Part shown: positions 26,043 to 34,343 of the stretch, piece after piece
How positions within the stretch are numbered: the first letter of the stretch is position 1
Layout: the number at the start of each line of letters is the position of its first letter
From: Micromonospora costi
Lineage (GTDB): Bacteria > Actinomycetota > Actinomycetes > Mycobacteriales > Micromonosporaceae
Direction: 5' to 3'
Length of the DNA: 64,000 bases
Assembly: GCF_003626655.1 (NCBI RefSeq)
Contig: NZ_RBAN01000003.1
Coordinates: 1,054,001-1,118,000 of the forward strand
Translations under genes and position numbers: made by a program
The notes under the pieces: generated by a model
The model's database searches: none
What the model was told of the DNA's origin: nothing
The model's input: only the letters and a program-made list of their open reading frames with translations

Positions 26043-27716
26043 TCACTGCTTGACGCTGACGGTGTTGAACCGCTCGTCGGTCAGCGGGCTGGCGAGCAGC
26101 CCCTGGACGTCCTTCGTGACGACGATGGCCGGCGGGGCGTGCCACACCGGCACGGCCGGCAGCCACTTGCTGGCGATGTCACGGTTGACCTGCTCCCAGG
26201 CCGCCTTCTTGCCCGCCTCGTCGACGGTGGCGTCGGCCTTGGTGATGGCGTCGAACATCTCGGTCATCGCCTGGTCGCCGAACTCGGCCTTGCCCCGGCC
26301 GAAGAACGTCCCGACGAAGTTGCCCGGGTCGTTGTAGTCACCGGTCCAGCCGAGGATGTGCAGGTCGTGCTTGCCGAACGTCTGCACGTCGTCCTTGAAG
26401 CCACCGTTCCACGGACGCGGCACGCCGTTGACCTTGATGCCCACGGCCTGCAGGTCGTTGGCCAGGATGGTGAAGATCTCCTGCGGGTTCGGCATGTACG
26501 GCCGGGTGACGTCCGGCGGGTAGTAGAAGTTCAGCGTCAGGTTCTCGGCGCCGGCCTCCTTGAGCAGCTGCTTGGCCTTGTCCGGGTTGTACTCGTACTT
26601 CTGCACGTCCGGGGCGTAGCCGAGCACGGTGTCCGGCAGGAACTCGTCGGCGACCTTCGAGCCGCCCGGGCCCTTGGTCTGCACGAGCTGCTGGCGGTTC
26701 AGCGCGTACGCGATCGCCTGGCGCACCCGCAGGTCCTTCAGCTTCGGGTTCTTCTGGTTGATGCCCAGGTAGAGGATGTTGAAGGCCGGGCGGTCGAGGA
26801 CCTGGAAGCCCTCGTCGGCGAGAGCCTTGCGGTCGGCCGGGGCCGGGAAGTCGATGCCGTGGACGGTGCCGGCCCGCAGCTCCTGCTTACGGGTGTTCTC
26901 GTCCTTGATGATCTTGATGATCAGCTTGTCGACCTTGGCCTTGTCGCCCCAGTAGTCGGGGTTCCGGTTCAGGGTGATCTCACCCTTGGCCTTGTCCCAG
27001 CCGCCGAAGGTGAACGGACCGGTGCCGACCGGGTGCTCGTTGGCGAACGCGCTGTACGCGAACGAGTCGCCGTTCTGCGTGACCGTGTCGGCGTCGTACT
27101 TCTTGAGCGCCTCGGGGCTCGCGATCGAGAGCGAGGTCAGCGCGAAGGCACCGGGGAAGGCGCCCTTGTACTTCTTGAGCGAGAGGACGGCGGTGTTGTC
27201 GTCCTTCGCCTCGCACTTGTCGTAGATCGACTCGCCGGCGCCCTCGGCCTCGTTCTTCGCGAACCCGCCGAAGGTGTCCATGTAGTAGATCATGTTCGCC
27301 TGGGCCGCGGCGCCCTTCATGTTGTACCAGCGGTCGAAGTTGTAGCAGACCGCGGCCGCGTTCATCGGCGTACCGTCGTGGAACTTCACGCCCTGGCGGA
27401 GCTTGAACGTCCACACCTTGCCGGAGGCGTCGTGCTCCCAGCTCTCGGCCAGGCCGCCCGTCAGGTCGGCCGTGCCCGGCTTGTGGGTGACCAGGGTGTC
27501 GAACATCTGCCGGATCGGCCGGAACGACTCACCGTCGTCGTTGAAGATCGGGTCGAAGTTCTTCGGGTCACCGGCACCCGCGAAGATGAAGGTGCCGCCG
27601 GTCTTGGCCTCGCCGCTGTCGCCGTCACGCTCGCTCTCCGCGCACCCGGCGGCGCCTACCGCCAGGGCGGTGACGGCCGCGATCGCGACGGCCGTTCTGA
27701 GCCTTCTCGCCTGCAT
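26043..27716 (-). CDS. family 5 peptide-binding lipoprotein (DppA/OppA-like)
   Basis: A 557-residue extracellular solute-binding lipoprotein that delivers peptides (or related solutes) to the importer. The signal ends in lipobox GAAGC with C25. The SBP family 5 signature region is present: LAESWEHDASGKVWTFKLRQ, then VKFHDGTPMNAAAVCYNFDRW, and later a conserved SBP_bac_5 YALNRQQL segment. An internal cysteine pair may form a disulphide. Good AGAGGTGAGAG ribosome site. It is first in the operon. Nickel or other ligands are also seen for this family, so peptide specificity is inferred. Confidence 0.93.
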   Translation of the reverse strand: MQARRLRTAVAIAAVTALAVGAAGCAESERDGDSGEAKTGGTFIFAGAGDPKNFDPIFNDDGESFRPIRQMFDTLVTHKPGTADLTGGLAESWEHDASGKVWTFKLRQGVKFHDGTPMNAAAVCYNFDRWYNMKGAAAQANMIYYMDTFGGFAKNEAEGAGESIYDKCEAKDDNTAVLSLKKYKGAFPGAFALTSLSIASPEALKKYDADTVTQNGDSFAYSAFANEHPVGTGPFTFGGWDKAKGEITLNRNPDYWGDKAKVDKLIIKIIKDENTRKQELRAGTVHGIDFPAPADRKALADEGFQVLDRPAFNILYLGINQKNPKLKDLRVRQAIAYALNRQQLVQTKGPGGSKVADEFLPDTVLGYAPDVQKYEYNPDKAKQLLKEAGAENLTLNFYYPPDVTRPYMPNPQEIFTILANDLQAVGIKVNGVPRPWNGGFKDDVQTFGKHDLHILGWTGDYNDPGNFVGTFFGRGKAEFGDQAMTEMFDAITKADATVDEAGKKAAWEQVNRDIASKWLPAVPVWHAPPAIVVTKDVQGLLASPLTDERFNTVSVKQ

Positions 27717-27910
27717 CTCTCACCTCTGTCATGCGACTGACCACGCGGAGTCGTGGCTCGGTCCGTGAGCGGGAGGCTATGTCAGGTCACAGAGAAGAGG
27801 AACTGCTGTTAGGCAATCGCTATCAAGCCGACACCTTCTGACACCGGATGGCCCGCCGGACACCGAAGGCGACACATCGATGGATCCGCCGATGGGCGGG
27901 TTCGCACCCT

Positions 27911-27936
27911 GTGGCGGGCTTTCCTCCGCCCGCCAC
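27911..27936 (-). terminator. hairpin after recR
   Basis: GTGGCGGGC (27911-27919) pairs perfectly with GCCCGCCAC (27928-27936), with an 8-nt loop. It starts 11 bp past the recR stop on the minus strand. The rest of the gap to the binding-protein gene (27717-27910) shows that gene's untranslated leader and nothing coding. Confidence 0.6.
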
Positions 27937-27947
27937 TGACCGGCGGC

Positions 27948-28541
27948 TCAGACGGCCCGGCGCCCCTCGAAGGCGCGGCCGAGGGTGATCTCGTCGGCGT
28001 ACTCCAGGTCGCCGCCGACCGGGAGACCACTGGCGAGCCGGGTGACCGCGATCCCCATCGGCTTGACCATCAGCGCCAGGTAGGTGGCGGTGGCCTCGCC
28101 CTCGGTGTTCGGGTCGGTGGCGAGGATCAGCTCCCGGACCGCGCCGCCGCCGAGCCGGGTCATCAGCTCGCGGATGCGCAGGTTGTCGGGCCCGATGCCC
28201 TCCAACGGGTTGATGGCACCGCCGAGCACGTGGTAGCGGCCGCGGAACTCGCCGGTCCGCTCGATGGCCACCACGTCCTTCGGCTCCTCGACCACGCAGA
28301 TCACCTCGTCGGTGCGGCGCGGGTCGCGGCAGATCCGGCACTGCTCGGACTCGGCGACGTTGTAGCAGCTGGTGCAGAACCGCACCAGCTCCTTGACCTT
28401 GCGCAGGGCGCCGGCCAGCCGGTTGATGTCGGCCGGATCGGCGGACAGGACGTGGAACGCGATCCGCTGGGCACTCTTCGGGCCCACGCCCGGCAGCCGG
28501 CCCAGCTCGTCGATCAGGTCCTGGATGGCACCTTCGTACAT
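27948..28541 (-). CDS. recR: recombination mediator protein RecR
   Basis: A 197-residue protein acting with RecO/RecF to load RecA at gaps. In order: N-terminal helix-hairpin-helix (LPGVGPKSAQRIAFHVL), C4 zinc finger (CTSCYNVAESEQCRIC), Toprim domain starting VICVVEEPKDVVAIE with GGAINPLEGIGPDNL, and a Walker-B-like C-terminal region (GGDLEYADEITLGRAFEGRR). Length is as expected. It follows ybaB by 7 bp, part of the widespread dnaX-ybaB-recR order. Confidence 0.97.
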   Translation of the reverse strand: MYEGAIQDLIDELGRLPGVGPKSAQRIAFHVLSADPADINRLAGALRKVKELVRFCTSCYNVAESEQCRICRDPRRTDEVICVVEEPKDVVAIERTGEFRGRYHVLGGAINPLEGIGPDNLRIRELMTRLGGGAVRELILATDPNTEGEATATYLALMVKPMGIAVTRLASGLPVGGDLEYADEITLGRAFEGRRAV

Positions 28542-28548
28542 CTGCCGC

Positions 28549-28881
28549 TCAGAAACCTGGCAGGCCGAGGCCGCCCATGCCGCCGGCGACGGGGCCCATC
28601 TTGGTCTCGGTCAGCTCCCGGGCCGCCTCGGCGGCGTTGTGCAGGGCCGCGACGACCAGGTCCTCCAGGGTCTCCACGTCCTCCGGGTCGACCGCCTTCG
28701 GGTCGATCTTGATGCTCTTGACATCGCCGGCACCGGAGACGGTCACGGTCACCAGCCCGCCGCCGGCGGTGCCGGTGAGCTCGGCCTCGGCGAGCTCGGC
28801 CTGGGCCTTGGCGATCTGCTGCTGCATCTTCTGCGCCTGCTTCAGCATCTGCTGCATGTTCGGCTGTCCACCTGGGCGCAC
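28549..28881 (-). CDS. ybaB: YbaB/EbfC family nucleoid-associated protein
   Basis: A 110-residue DNA-binding protein of the YbaB/EbfC family, which forms dimers shaped like tweezers. The N-terminal coiled helix (MQQMLKQAQKMQQQIAKAQAELA) and the beta-sheet GLVTVTVSGAGDVKSIKIDPKAVDPED are typical; the C-terminal tail is Gly/Met rich. GTG at 28881 has GAAGGAG 6 nt upstream and gives VRPGGQPNMQQML; a Met further upstream adds a basic leader without support. Confidence 0.95.
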   Translation of the reverse strand: MRPGGQPNMQQMLKQAQKMQQQIAKAQAELAEAELTGTAGGGLVTVTVSGAGDVKSIKIDPKAVDPEDVETLEDLVVAALHNAAEAARELTETKMGPVAGGMGGLGLPGF

Positions 28882-28964
28882 GATGGCTCCTTCTCGCACT
28901 CGTCTGTCAGGCCGCCGCAAAGCCTATCCGTTGGGAACGACGTCGCCCCGCCCACCCGCTCGGC

Positions 28965-29034
28965 GATCATGCAGTTGTGGTGCCCGGCGTGTGCGGATTT
29001 CACGGCGTTCGTACCCCACCACAACTGCATGATC
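28965..29034. repeat. GATC-bounded intergenic palindrome, family B copy 2
   Basis: Perfect 18-bp arms, GATCATGCAGTTGTGGTG (28965-28982) and its complement (29017-29034), flank a 34-nt loop. It lies between dnaX and ybaB, which are on the same strand, so if it terminates transcription it must do so partially. Same arms as 21667-21735. Confidence 0.88.
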
Positions 29035-29043
29035 GACCGCGAC

Positions 29044-31560
29044 TCAGCGGGCGTCGACCTCGTCGATCTTCTCGGCGCCGAGCGCCTCGCGCAGCAGCCG
29101 TACCGCCTGCTCCTCGCTGGACTCCCGGGCCGTCTTCTCGTCGATCACGTCGTCCAGCGGCTCGTCGCCCGGGTCGAAGCCCTCGTAGACCGGGGTCGCC
29201 GGCGCCGGTCGCCCGCCGCCGGGCCGGACCGGCCCGTCGTAGTCCGGGTCGTACGGCGGTTCGCCCGCCCAGTCGTTGTCCGCCGTGGGCCGGGCCGGCT
29301 GGGCGGTACGCGGACCACGGCCGGCCGCTGCCGCCCGCGCCGCCGCGATGGCGCTACTCACCGGCGCACCCGAGCCGTTCGGGGCGGCCACCTGCCGGGG
29401 AGTGGCCGGGGCGCCGCCGGGAGCGTCGGCCGGTGCGGCGGTGCCGCCCGGTGCGCCCGCACGGGCCGCCGGAGCCCCGGGACTCACGGGAGCGGCCGGC
29501 GCGGCGCCGCCCGGCCGGGCCGGTTCGGGCCAGTCGTCGCCCGCGTCCGCCGGGGCGTCGGCCGGGCCGGAGGCGGTCGTCCCGCCGGGTCGGGCCGGTT
29601 CGGGCCAGTCGTCGTCGGCCGAGCCCTCCTCGGCACGGTCCGCGGCCGGCTCGGCTCCCGCCCGGCCGCTCGCGCCCGTGCCCCGAGCGGCGGCCGGCGC
29701 AGCCGGGGCCGGGGCGGGCGCCGTGGGGGCCGGCCCGGCGGCCCGGGACGGACCGGGCAGCGTGGCGCCACCCCGCTCGCCGGCCACCTCGCAGCGGATC
29801 TGCCAGCGCCCGCCCAGCTCCTCGTAGAGGGCGTCGGTGAGCACCGCGGCGTGGTCGGACATCATCCGGGCGAGCACGGCCGACTTCACGGTGACGACCA
29901 GTGTGTCGCCGTCGAGATCGCGGACCACCGCGTCACGCATGAGCGCGGCGATCCGCTTGTTGGTCCGGTTGACCTTGCCCACCACGTCCGGCCACACCCG
30001 GCGTACGGCGACCGCGTCCAGCGCCCCGGGCGCCTCGGCGCCGGGCCGGGGCGGGGCGGGGGTGGCCGGGTCGGGCATCACGGCCGAGGGCGGCACGGGC
30101 CGCCGGGGCGCCGCGGCCGACGACCCGCCGTCGGGAGTGGCGGACGGGACACTGGCGGCGGGCCGGACGGGGGCGGCCTGCGCGGGGGCGCCGCTCGCAT
30201 CGCTCTGCGCGCGGGGCGGGCCGACAGCGGGTGCGGGCGGGGCCGCGGGGGTCGGCTCGGGGGTGGCGGCAGCCGCCGTGGCGGTCACGGCCGGTGCCGC
30301 GGCGTCAGCCGCGGGCGAGGCGGGAGGCGCCGGGCGTACGGCCGGGGCGGCGGCGGCCGGCGCGGAGCCGGCGGCGGCCGGCGGCGCGTCGGTGCCTGCC
30401 AGGGTGAGCCGGCGCTCCATGCGTTCCAGGCGCTGGAGCAGGCCGCCCGTGGTGTCGTCGGCGCCGGGCAGCAGCATCCGGGCGCAGATCAGCTCCAGCA
30501 GCAGCCGGGGCGCGGTGGTGCCGCGCATCTCGACCAGGCCGTTGTGCACGATGTCGGCGCAGCGGGACAGGGTGCCGGGGCCGAGCCGCTGCGCCTGGGC
30601 GGCCATCCGCTCGATCTGGTCGGCCGGACCGTCGATCAGACCCTTCGCGGCGGCGTCCGGCACCTGCTGGAGCACGATGAGGTCGCGCAGCCGCTCCAGC
30701 AGGTCGGACGCGAACCGGCGCGGATCGTGCCCGGCCTCGGCCACCCGGTCGACGGTGGCGTACGCGGCGGCGCCGTCCCCGGCGGCCAGCGCGTCGCACA
30801 TCTCGTCGATCAGCGCCGAGTCGGTGACGCCGAGCAGCGCGGCGGCCCGGGCGTAGGTGACGCCTTCGGGGCCGGCGCCGGCGATGAGCTGGTCGAGCAC
30901 CGAGAGGCTGTCCCGGGCGCTGCCGCCACCGGCGCGCACCACCAGCGGGAAGACGGCCGGCTCGACGGCGACGCCCTCGGCCTCGCAGAGCTGCTCCAGG
31001 TACGGCCGGAGGACCTTCGGCGGGATGAGCCGGAACGGGTAGTGGTGGGTCCGCGACTTGATCGTGCCGAGGACCTTCTCCGGCTCGGTGGTGGCGAAGA
31101 TGAACTTGACGTACTCGGGCGGCTCCTCGACCAGCTTGAGCAGGGCGTTGAAGCCGGCCGACGAGACCATGTGCGCCTCGTCGATGACGTAGATCTTGAA
31201 GCGGCTGCGGGCGGGCGCGAACACCGCCTTCTCGCGCAGCTCGCGGGCGTCGTCGACACCGCCGTGGCTGGCGGCGTCGATCTCGATGACGTCGATCGAG
31301 CCGGCGCCGTCGGTGGCGAGGGACCGGCACGACTCGCACTGACCGCACGGCTCCGGGGTGGGGCCCTGCTCACAGTTGAGCGAGCGGGCCAGGATCCGGG
31401 CGCTGGAGGTCTTGCCGCAGCCGCGCGGGCCGGAGAAGAGGTAGGCGTGGTTGAGCCGACCGCTGCGCAGCGCCTGCGACAGCGGCTCGGTGACGTGCTC
31501 CTGCCCGATGACCTCGGCGAACGTACGCGGCCGGTACTTGCGGTAGAGCGCCAGTGCCAC
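29044..31560 (-). CDS. dnaX: DNA polymerase III subunit gamma/tau
   Basis: An 838-residue clamp-loader ATPase. Walker A GPRGCGKTSSARILARSLNC, the zinc-binding cysteines of EQGPTPEPCGQCESC, the DEAH box (VIDEAHMVSSAGFNALLKLVEEPP) and the sensor SRTHHYPFRLI lie in the first 250 residues. Domain III is complete to about residue 370. A long Ala/Pro-rich linker follows, with a nearly exact repeat of DDWPEPARPGG, then a short acidic C-terminus (EALGAEKIDEVDAR). No frameshift signal for a separate gamma form is seen. GTG at 31560 follows GAGAGGAGG. Forms an operon with ybaB and recR. Confidence 0.95.
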   Translation of the reverse strand: MALALYRKYRPRTFAEVIGQEHVTEPLSQALRSGRLNHAYLFSGPRGCGKTSSARILARSLNCEQGPTPEPCGQCESCRSLATDGAGSIDVIEIDAASHGGVDDARELREKAVFAPARSRFKIYVIDEAHMVSSAGFNALLKLVEEPPEYVKFIFATTEPEKVLGTIKSRTHHYPFRLIPPKVLRPYLEQLCEAEGVAVEPAVFPLVVRAGGGSARDSLSVLDQLIAGAGPEGVTYARAAALLGVTDSALIDEMCDALAAGDGAAAYATVDRVAEAGHDPRRFASDLLERLRDLIVLQQVPDAAAKGLIDGPADQIERMAAQAQRLGPGTLSRCADIVHNGLVEMRGTTAPRLLLELICARMLLPGADDTTGGLLQRLERMERRLTLAGTDAPPAAAGSAPAAAAPAVRPAPPASPAADAAAPAVTATAAAATPEPTPAAPPAPAVGPPRAQSDASGAPAQAAPVRPAASVPSATPDGGSSAAAPRRPVPPSAVMPDPATPAPPRPGAEAPGALDAVAVRRVWPDVVGKVNRTNKRIAALMRDAVVRDLDGDTLVVTVKSAVLARMMSDHAAVLTDALYEELGGRWQIRCEVAGERGGATLPGPSRAAGPAPTAPAPAPAAPAAARGTGASGRAGAEPAADRAEEGSADDDWPEPARPGGTTASGPADAPADAGDDWPEPARPGGAAPAAPVSPGAPAARAGAPGGTAAPADAPGGAPATPRQVAAPNGSGAPVSSAIAAARAAAAGRGPRTAQPARPTADNDWAGEPPYDPDYDGPVRPGGGRPAPATPVYEGFDPGDEPLDDVIDEKTARESSEEQAVRLLREALGAEKIDEVDAR

Positions 31561-31650
31561 CCGTCCCGCCTCCTCTCGACCGAGCCATTCTGCGCCGGTA
31601 CGCCCCGGGTGACCACCCACCCCCGCCGGTCCGCCGCGCTCGGCGGGGCT

Positions 31651-31727
31651 TGATCAACACGACATCGGGGATCTGGCGGTGTCGCAGCGCCCCGGACACC
31701 GCCACTTCGCCGATCTGGTGTCGATCA
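31651..31727. repeat. GATC-bounded intergenic palindrome, family E
   Basis: Two 33-nt arms (31651-31683 and 31695-31727) match at about 26 positions and enclose an 11-nt loop. The outer end reads TGATC[AG]ACAC, and the inner end TGGCGGTGTC is perfect. It lies between the SRP RNA and dnaX, both on the minus strand, where it would terminate the RNA transcript. Confidence 0.7.
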
Positions 31728-31744
31728 CGGCCGGAGACAGAAGG

Positions 31745-31836
31745 GCCCCCCGTGCACCCGTCAGAGCCCGCTTATCCTTGCTGCCTTCCGGCCCTGGGGA
31801 GGTTCACGAGATGCACGCCGCACGGGGGGCTCGTCC
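31745..31836 (-). ncRNA. ffs: bacterial small signal recognition particle RNA (4.5S)
   Basis: The minus strand reads GGGCCGGAAGGCAGCAAGG, the conserved SRP tetraloop and asymmetric-loop region that binds Ffh. The ends pair over at least 11 bp: GCACGGGGGGC on the plus strand at 31822-31832 with its complement at 31747-31757. Length about 90 nt fits the short actinobacterial form. It guides membrane-protein insertion with Ffh. Exact ends are estimated from the stem. Confidence 0.92.
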
Positions 31837-31912
31837 AGCGTACCCGACGATCTGTCGATCTTCCGGGGGTGGTGGAGTAGGCGATCCGACGGGGACCTGT
31901 ATCCTGTTGCGC

Positions 31913-31998
31913 GGAGGATTCGCCTAGAGGCCTAGGGCGCACGCTTGGAAAGCGTGTTGGGGTAACCCCCCTCACGAGTTCGAATCTCGTATCCTCCG
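31913..31998 (+). tRNA. tRNA-Ser (GGA)
   Basis: An 86-nt class II tRNA. The acceptor stem GGAGGAT pairs with ATCCTCC (31991-31997), discriminator G. The anticodon stem CACGC/GCGTG holds the loop TTGGAAA, anticodon GGA, decoding UCC/UCU. The long variable arm typical of tRNA-Ser is present, and the T-loop has GTTCGAATC. No CCA is encoded. A -10-like TATCCT sits at 31900-31905. Confidence 0.95.
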
Positions 31999-32013
31999 CT
32001 CGCCTGAGCAGCA

Positions 32014-32047
32014 CGACGGGCCGGTTCCGCACGGGACCGGCCCGTCG
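32014..32047 (+). terminator. terminator hairpin after tRNA-Ser(GGA)
   Basis: CGACGGGCCGGTTCC (32014-32028) pairs with 32033-32047 over 15 bp (one G-U) around a 4-nt loop, 15 bp past the tRNA. Confidence 0.75.
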
Positions 32048-32070
32048 TCGTATCCGGAAGTGGCGGAGAC

Positions 32071-32169
32071 ATGGAGCTGAGCGTCCCGCGCCGGCACACG
32101 AACAGCCGGCGCCGCGGCAACGGCGGCGACCGCGTGGAGGTCGCCGAAACCCTGCCCGAGATGCGCTGA
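32071..32169 (+). CDS. possible small basic protein, 32 residues
   Basis: An ATG frame of 32 residues (MELSVPRRHTNSRRRGNGGD, then VEVAETLPEMR) with a GGAAG stretch about 10 nt upstream, within the tRNA-Ser to hypothetical-gene gap. Composition is Arg-rich and no family is recognised. It may be chance in GC-rich sequence. Confidence 0.2.
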   Translation: MELSVPRRHTNSRRRGNGGDRVEVAETLPEMR

Positions 32170-32189
32170 GCGCGGATATCCACAGGCCG

Positions 32190-32221
32190 TCGTACACATG
32201 TTCTATCCACAGGCTGTGGAC
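32190..32221 (-). repeat. 32-bp dispersed repeat, copy 2 (family D)
   Basis: Reverse complement of this segment matches 11185-11216 with one mismatch. Another half-site, TATCCACAGG, lies just upstream at about 32177. It ends 2 bp before the ATG of the next gene, so it must overlap that gene's promoter or leader. Confidence 0.85.
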
Positions 32222-32223
32222 CG

Positions 32224-32790
32224 ATGAGTTACCAGCTCAGCGCGGTGATCGCGGACGCCGAGCTGTTGCGTGAGCACACCGTCGACCTGGACCACGCGGT
32301 GCTCGGCGAGCTGCGGCAGGACTACGCCCTGCTGCCGGTCACCCCCCAGTTGGTGGAGGAGCTGACCGGCGAGCTGCCGGACTATTCGACGGCGGTCCGC
32401 GACGACCGGCACCCGTTCCACCTGGTCCTCTCCCCGGCCCTCACGGAGACGCTGGCCCGCTGGTCGCATCGGGGTCCCGTGGCGTACGTGGAGGCGGAGT
32501 TCTCCGGTGGCCTCGGGTACCAGTCGGCGGCGGTCTGGCTCGGCGGCGCGCTGCGCTGGGGCCCGCGGGTCGACACCGCGTTCGACCGCCCGCGGGCGGG
32601 GTGGCCGATCAACGCCGCCCTCGTGGAGCTGGGCGTCGAGCCGGGGCCGTGGATCGACGCGTTCGCGGAGCTGGGGCTGCACCTGGAGCGGAACACCGCG
32701 GGTTGGCTGGCCCACGGGCGGCGGCGCCTGAGCGTCGACTACTGGGACGAGCTGGCCGACGAGTGGGAAGACCGGCAATCGGACGACTAG
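32224..32790 (+). CDS. hypothetical protein, 188 residues
   Basis: I do not recognise this family. A cytoplasmic, acidic, Trp-rich protein with no signal peptide: N-terminal MSYQLSAVIADAELLREHT, a central WSHRGPVAYVEAEFSGGLGYQ block, and a C-terminus ending in acidic residues. Codon use is normal for the window. No ribosome site precedes the ATG, and the family D repeat fills the space directly upstream, so the transcript may be leaderless or nearly so. Some likeness in size and composition to polymorphic-toxin immunity proteins is noted but not supported by a toxin gene nearby. Confidence 0.7.
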   Translation: MSYQLSAVIADAELLREHTVDLDHAVLGELRQDYALLPVTPQLVEELTGELPDYSTAVRDDRHPFHLVLSPALTETLARWSHRGPVAYVEAEFSGGLGYQSAAVWLGGALRWGPRVDTAFDRPRAGWPINAALVELGVEPGPWIDAFAELGLHLERNTAGWLAHGRRRLSVDYWDELADEWEDRQSDD

Positions 32791-32867
32791 GACGAATACG
32801 GCCGAATTTGCACACGCCGGCCAGCAACCTTGACGCCTCCGGTCCGTTAGGGACCCCGGGGGAATCC

Positions 32868-33392
32868 ATGAAATTGCGACAATTTGCCTTTATCGCGGGG
32901 CTGCTGACGGCTGCCGTCATCTCGGGCAGCCCGCCCGCCGGCGACGACCGTCCACAGAGGCCCGTGCCGGCCGGCGAGGTGATCGGCCTGAACGGCCTGC
33001 GCAACGTCGAGTTCGGCGACACCGAGGACGAGCTGACCCGGCGCGGCATCCTGCGTACCGATGTGGTCGCCTGCGGTCCGACCCTGGCCGGGCACGAGCT
33101 GGCCAGCCCGGTCTTCGTCGGCGACCGTCTGGTGCTGCTGTGGGCCGGTGACCCGATGCGGACGGCCGAGGGGATCACGTCCGGTACGCCGGTGGCCGAG
33201 GTCCGGGCCCGGTACCCGTCCGCGACACCGCTGCACGCGCCCCGCGGGACCTACCGCCTCGACGGGTTGCTGGCCAGACAGGGCGACCGCGCGTACCTGT
33301 TCCTCCATGATGGACGCCAGGTGCGGAAGGTCATCGCGGGCTACGCGGAGTGGGCCCGGCGGCTCTTCGAGGAGGGCGCCGGGCCGTGCTGA
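32868..33392 (+). CDS. exported hypothetical protein
   Basis: A 174-residue secreted or membrane-anchored protein. MKLRQFAFIAGLLTAAVISGS is a clear signal peptide, followed by a short Pro/Arg linker. The mature domain (from GEVIGLNGLRNVEFGDTEDELTRRGIL) contains a SPVFVGDRLVLLWAGDP segment and ends in a cysteine. It resembles small actinobacterial secreted beta-rich proteins, but I cannot assign a family. GGGGGAA lies just upstream of the ATG. Confidence 0.7.
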   Translation: MKLRQFAFIAGLLTAAVISGSPPAGDDRPQRPVPAGEVIGLNGLRNVEFGDTEDELTRRGILRTDVVACGPTLAGHELASPVFVGDRLVLLWAGDPMRTAEGITSGTPVAEVRARYPSATPLHAPRGTYRLDGLLARQGDRAYLFLHDGRQVRKVIAGYAEWARRLFEEGAGPC

Positions 33393-33558
33393 CGTGACGG
33401 GGCCGCGTGGCGGCCGTTCCTCTGGTTCGACGCGGGAAGGCCGGGTGGAGGCGTCCCGAGCGCGACCCCGAGCGCGGCGCGCGCGGCCGGCCGGCGGGCA
33501 GGGCGTTCAGCGCTCCCCAGGAAGGCATGCGGCAGGGTCCGCCGGGTAACCGCCGGGC

Positions 33559-34110
33559 ATGGCGCGGTACACGAAGCCCGAGCTCCGGGAGCAGCTCAAG
33601 GAAGAGATCAAGGCTTCCGACAAGGGCGGCCGGCCGGGACAGTGGTCGGCACGCAAGTCGCAGCGGCTCACCCGGGAGTACGAGAAGCGCGGCGGCGGCT
33701 ACCAGGGCCCGAAGGACGAGCGGCAGAAGTCCCTGCAGCGCTGGGGCGGCGAGAAGTGGCAGACCCGGGAGGGTGGCACCCGAGCGCGACACGGGGACGA
33801 GACCAGCCGATACCTGCCCAAACAGGCCTGGGAGCAACTCTCCGACGAGCAGCAGCGCGCCACCGACGTCAAGAAACGGAAGGCGTCGCGGACCGGCGCC
33901 CAGCGGGTAGGCAACACCGGGCCGGCCCGGCGCGCGCGCAGGAGCGCCACGTCGGTCGGGCGGCTGTCGGAGTTGACCGTCGCCGAGGCGGCGAAGCTCG
34001 TCCGGGGCCTCGACACGGGCCAGCTCAGGACGGCCCTGCAGCGGGAACGGGCCGGCAAGGCGCGCAAGACGCTCCTCCAGCGGATGGAGTCGGAGCTGGC
34101 GCGGCGCTGA
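33559..34110 (+). CDS. DUF5872-like basic protein
   Basis: A 183-residue, highly charged protein. The N-terminal about 100 residues (KPELREQLKEEIKASDKGGR, QWSARKSQRLTREYEKRGGGY, then ERQKSLQRWGGEKWQTREG) match my memory of the DUF5872 domain, found in bacteria and some viruses, function unknown. The C-terminal part is Arg/Ala-rich and helical, with an ELTVAEAAKLVRGLDTGQLR motif that resembles a SAP-like or Rho-N-like DNA-binding helix pair (inference). No signal peptide. A strong terminator follows. Confidence 0.65.
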   Translation: MARYTKPELREQLKEEIKASDKGGRPGQWSARKSQRLTREYEKRGGGYQGPKDERQKSLQRWGGEKWQTREGGTRARHGDETSRYLPKQAWEQLSDEQQRATDVKKRKASRTGAQRVGNTGPARRARRSATSVGRLSELTVAEAAKLVRGLDTGQLRTALQRERAGKARKTLLQRMESELARR

Positions 34111-34135
34111 GCGACGGTAGGACTCAGCAAAGCGG

Positions 34136-34175
34136 AAACGCCCGGCCGATCATCACGGATCGACCGGGCGTTTTT
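34136..34175. terminator. intrinsic terminator with T-tract between DUF5872-like gene and tRNA-Ser(CGA)
   Basis: AAACGCCCGG (34136-34145) pairs with CCGGGCGTTT (34164-34173), with five further pairs inside past one mismatch, and TTTTT at 34171-34175. It serves the plus-strand gene; the arms can also terminate the minus-strand tRNA, whose 3' end is 7 bp away. Confidence 0.85.
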
Positions 34176-34181
34176 CGCGAG

Positions 34182-34268
34182 CGGTGGCGGCGGGATTTGA
34201 ACCCGCGGAGGGCGTAAACCCTCACACGCTTTCGAGGCGTGCTCCTTAGGCCACTCGGACACACCACC
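34182..34268 (-). tRNA. tRNA-Ser (CGA)
   Basis: An 87-nt class II tRNA on the minus strand. Acceptor GGTGGTG pairs with CGCCACC (one G-U), discriminator G. Anticodon stem CACGC/GCGTG holds loop CTCGAAA, anticodon CGA, decoding UCG. The long variable arm and GGTTCAAATCC T-arm are present. No CCA encoded. Confidence 0.95.
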
Positions 34269-34343
34269 GCCGAGTAGGGTACAGGACCCGGTGTTCCGAT
34301 GCCGAACCGGTACGGCCCGGCGGCGCCTGGCAGGATCTTTGCC

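Noticed and set aside
28372..31653. Plus-strand open frame of about 1093 codons opposite recR-ybaB-dnaX
   Set aside because: It runs across three well-supported minus-strand genes and their gaps, with low-complexity Gly/Arg content and no motif.
32224..34110. Genomic island next to tRNA-Ser
   Set aside because: The three genes between the tRNA-Ser loci have normal composition, and I found no integrase or repeat of a tRNA 3' end.
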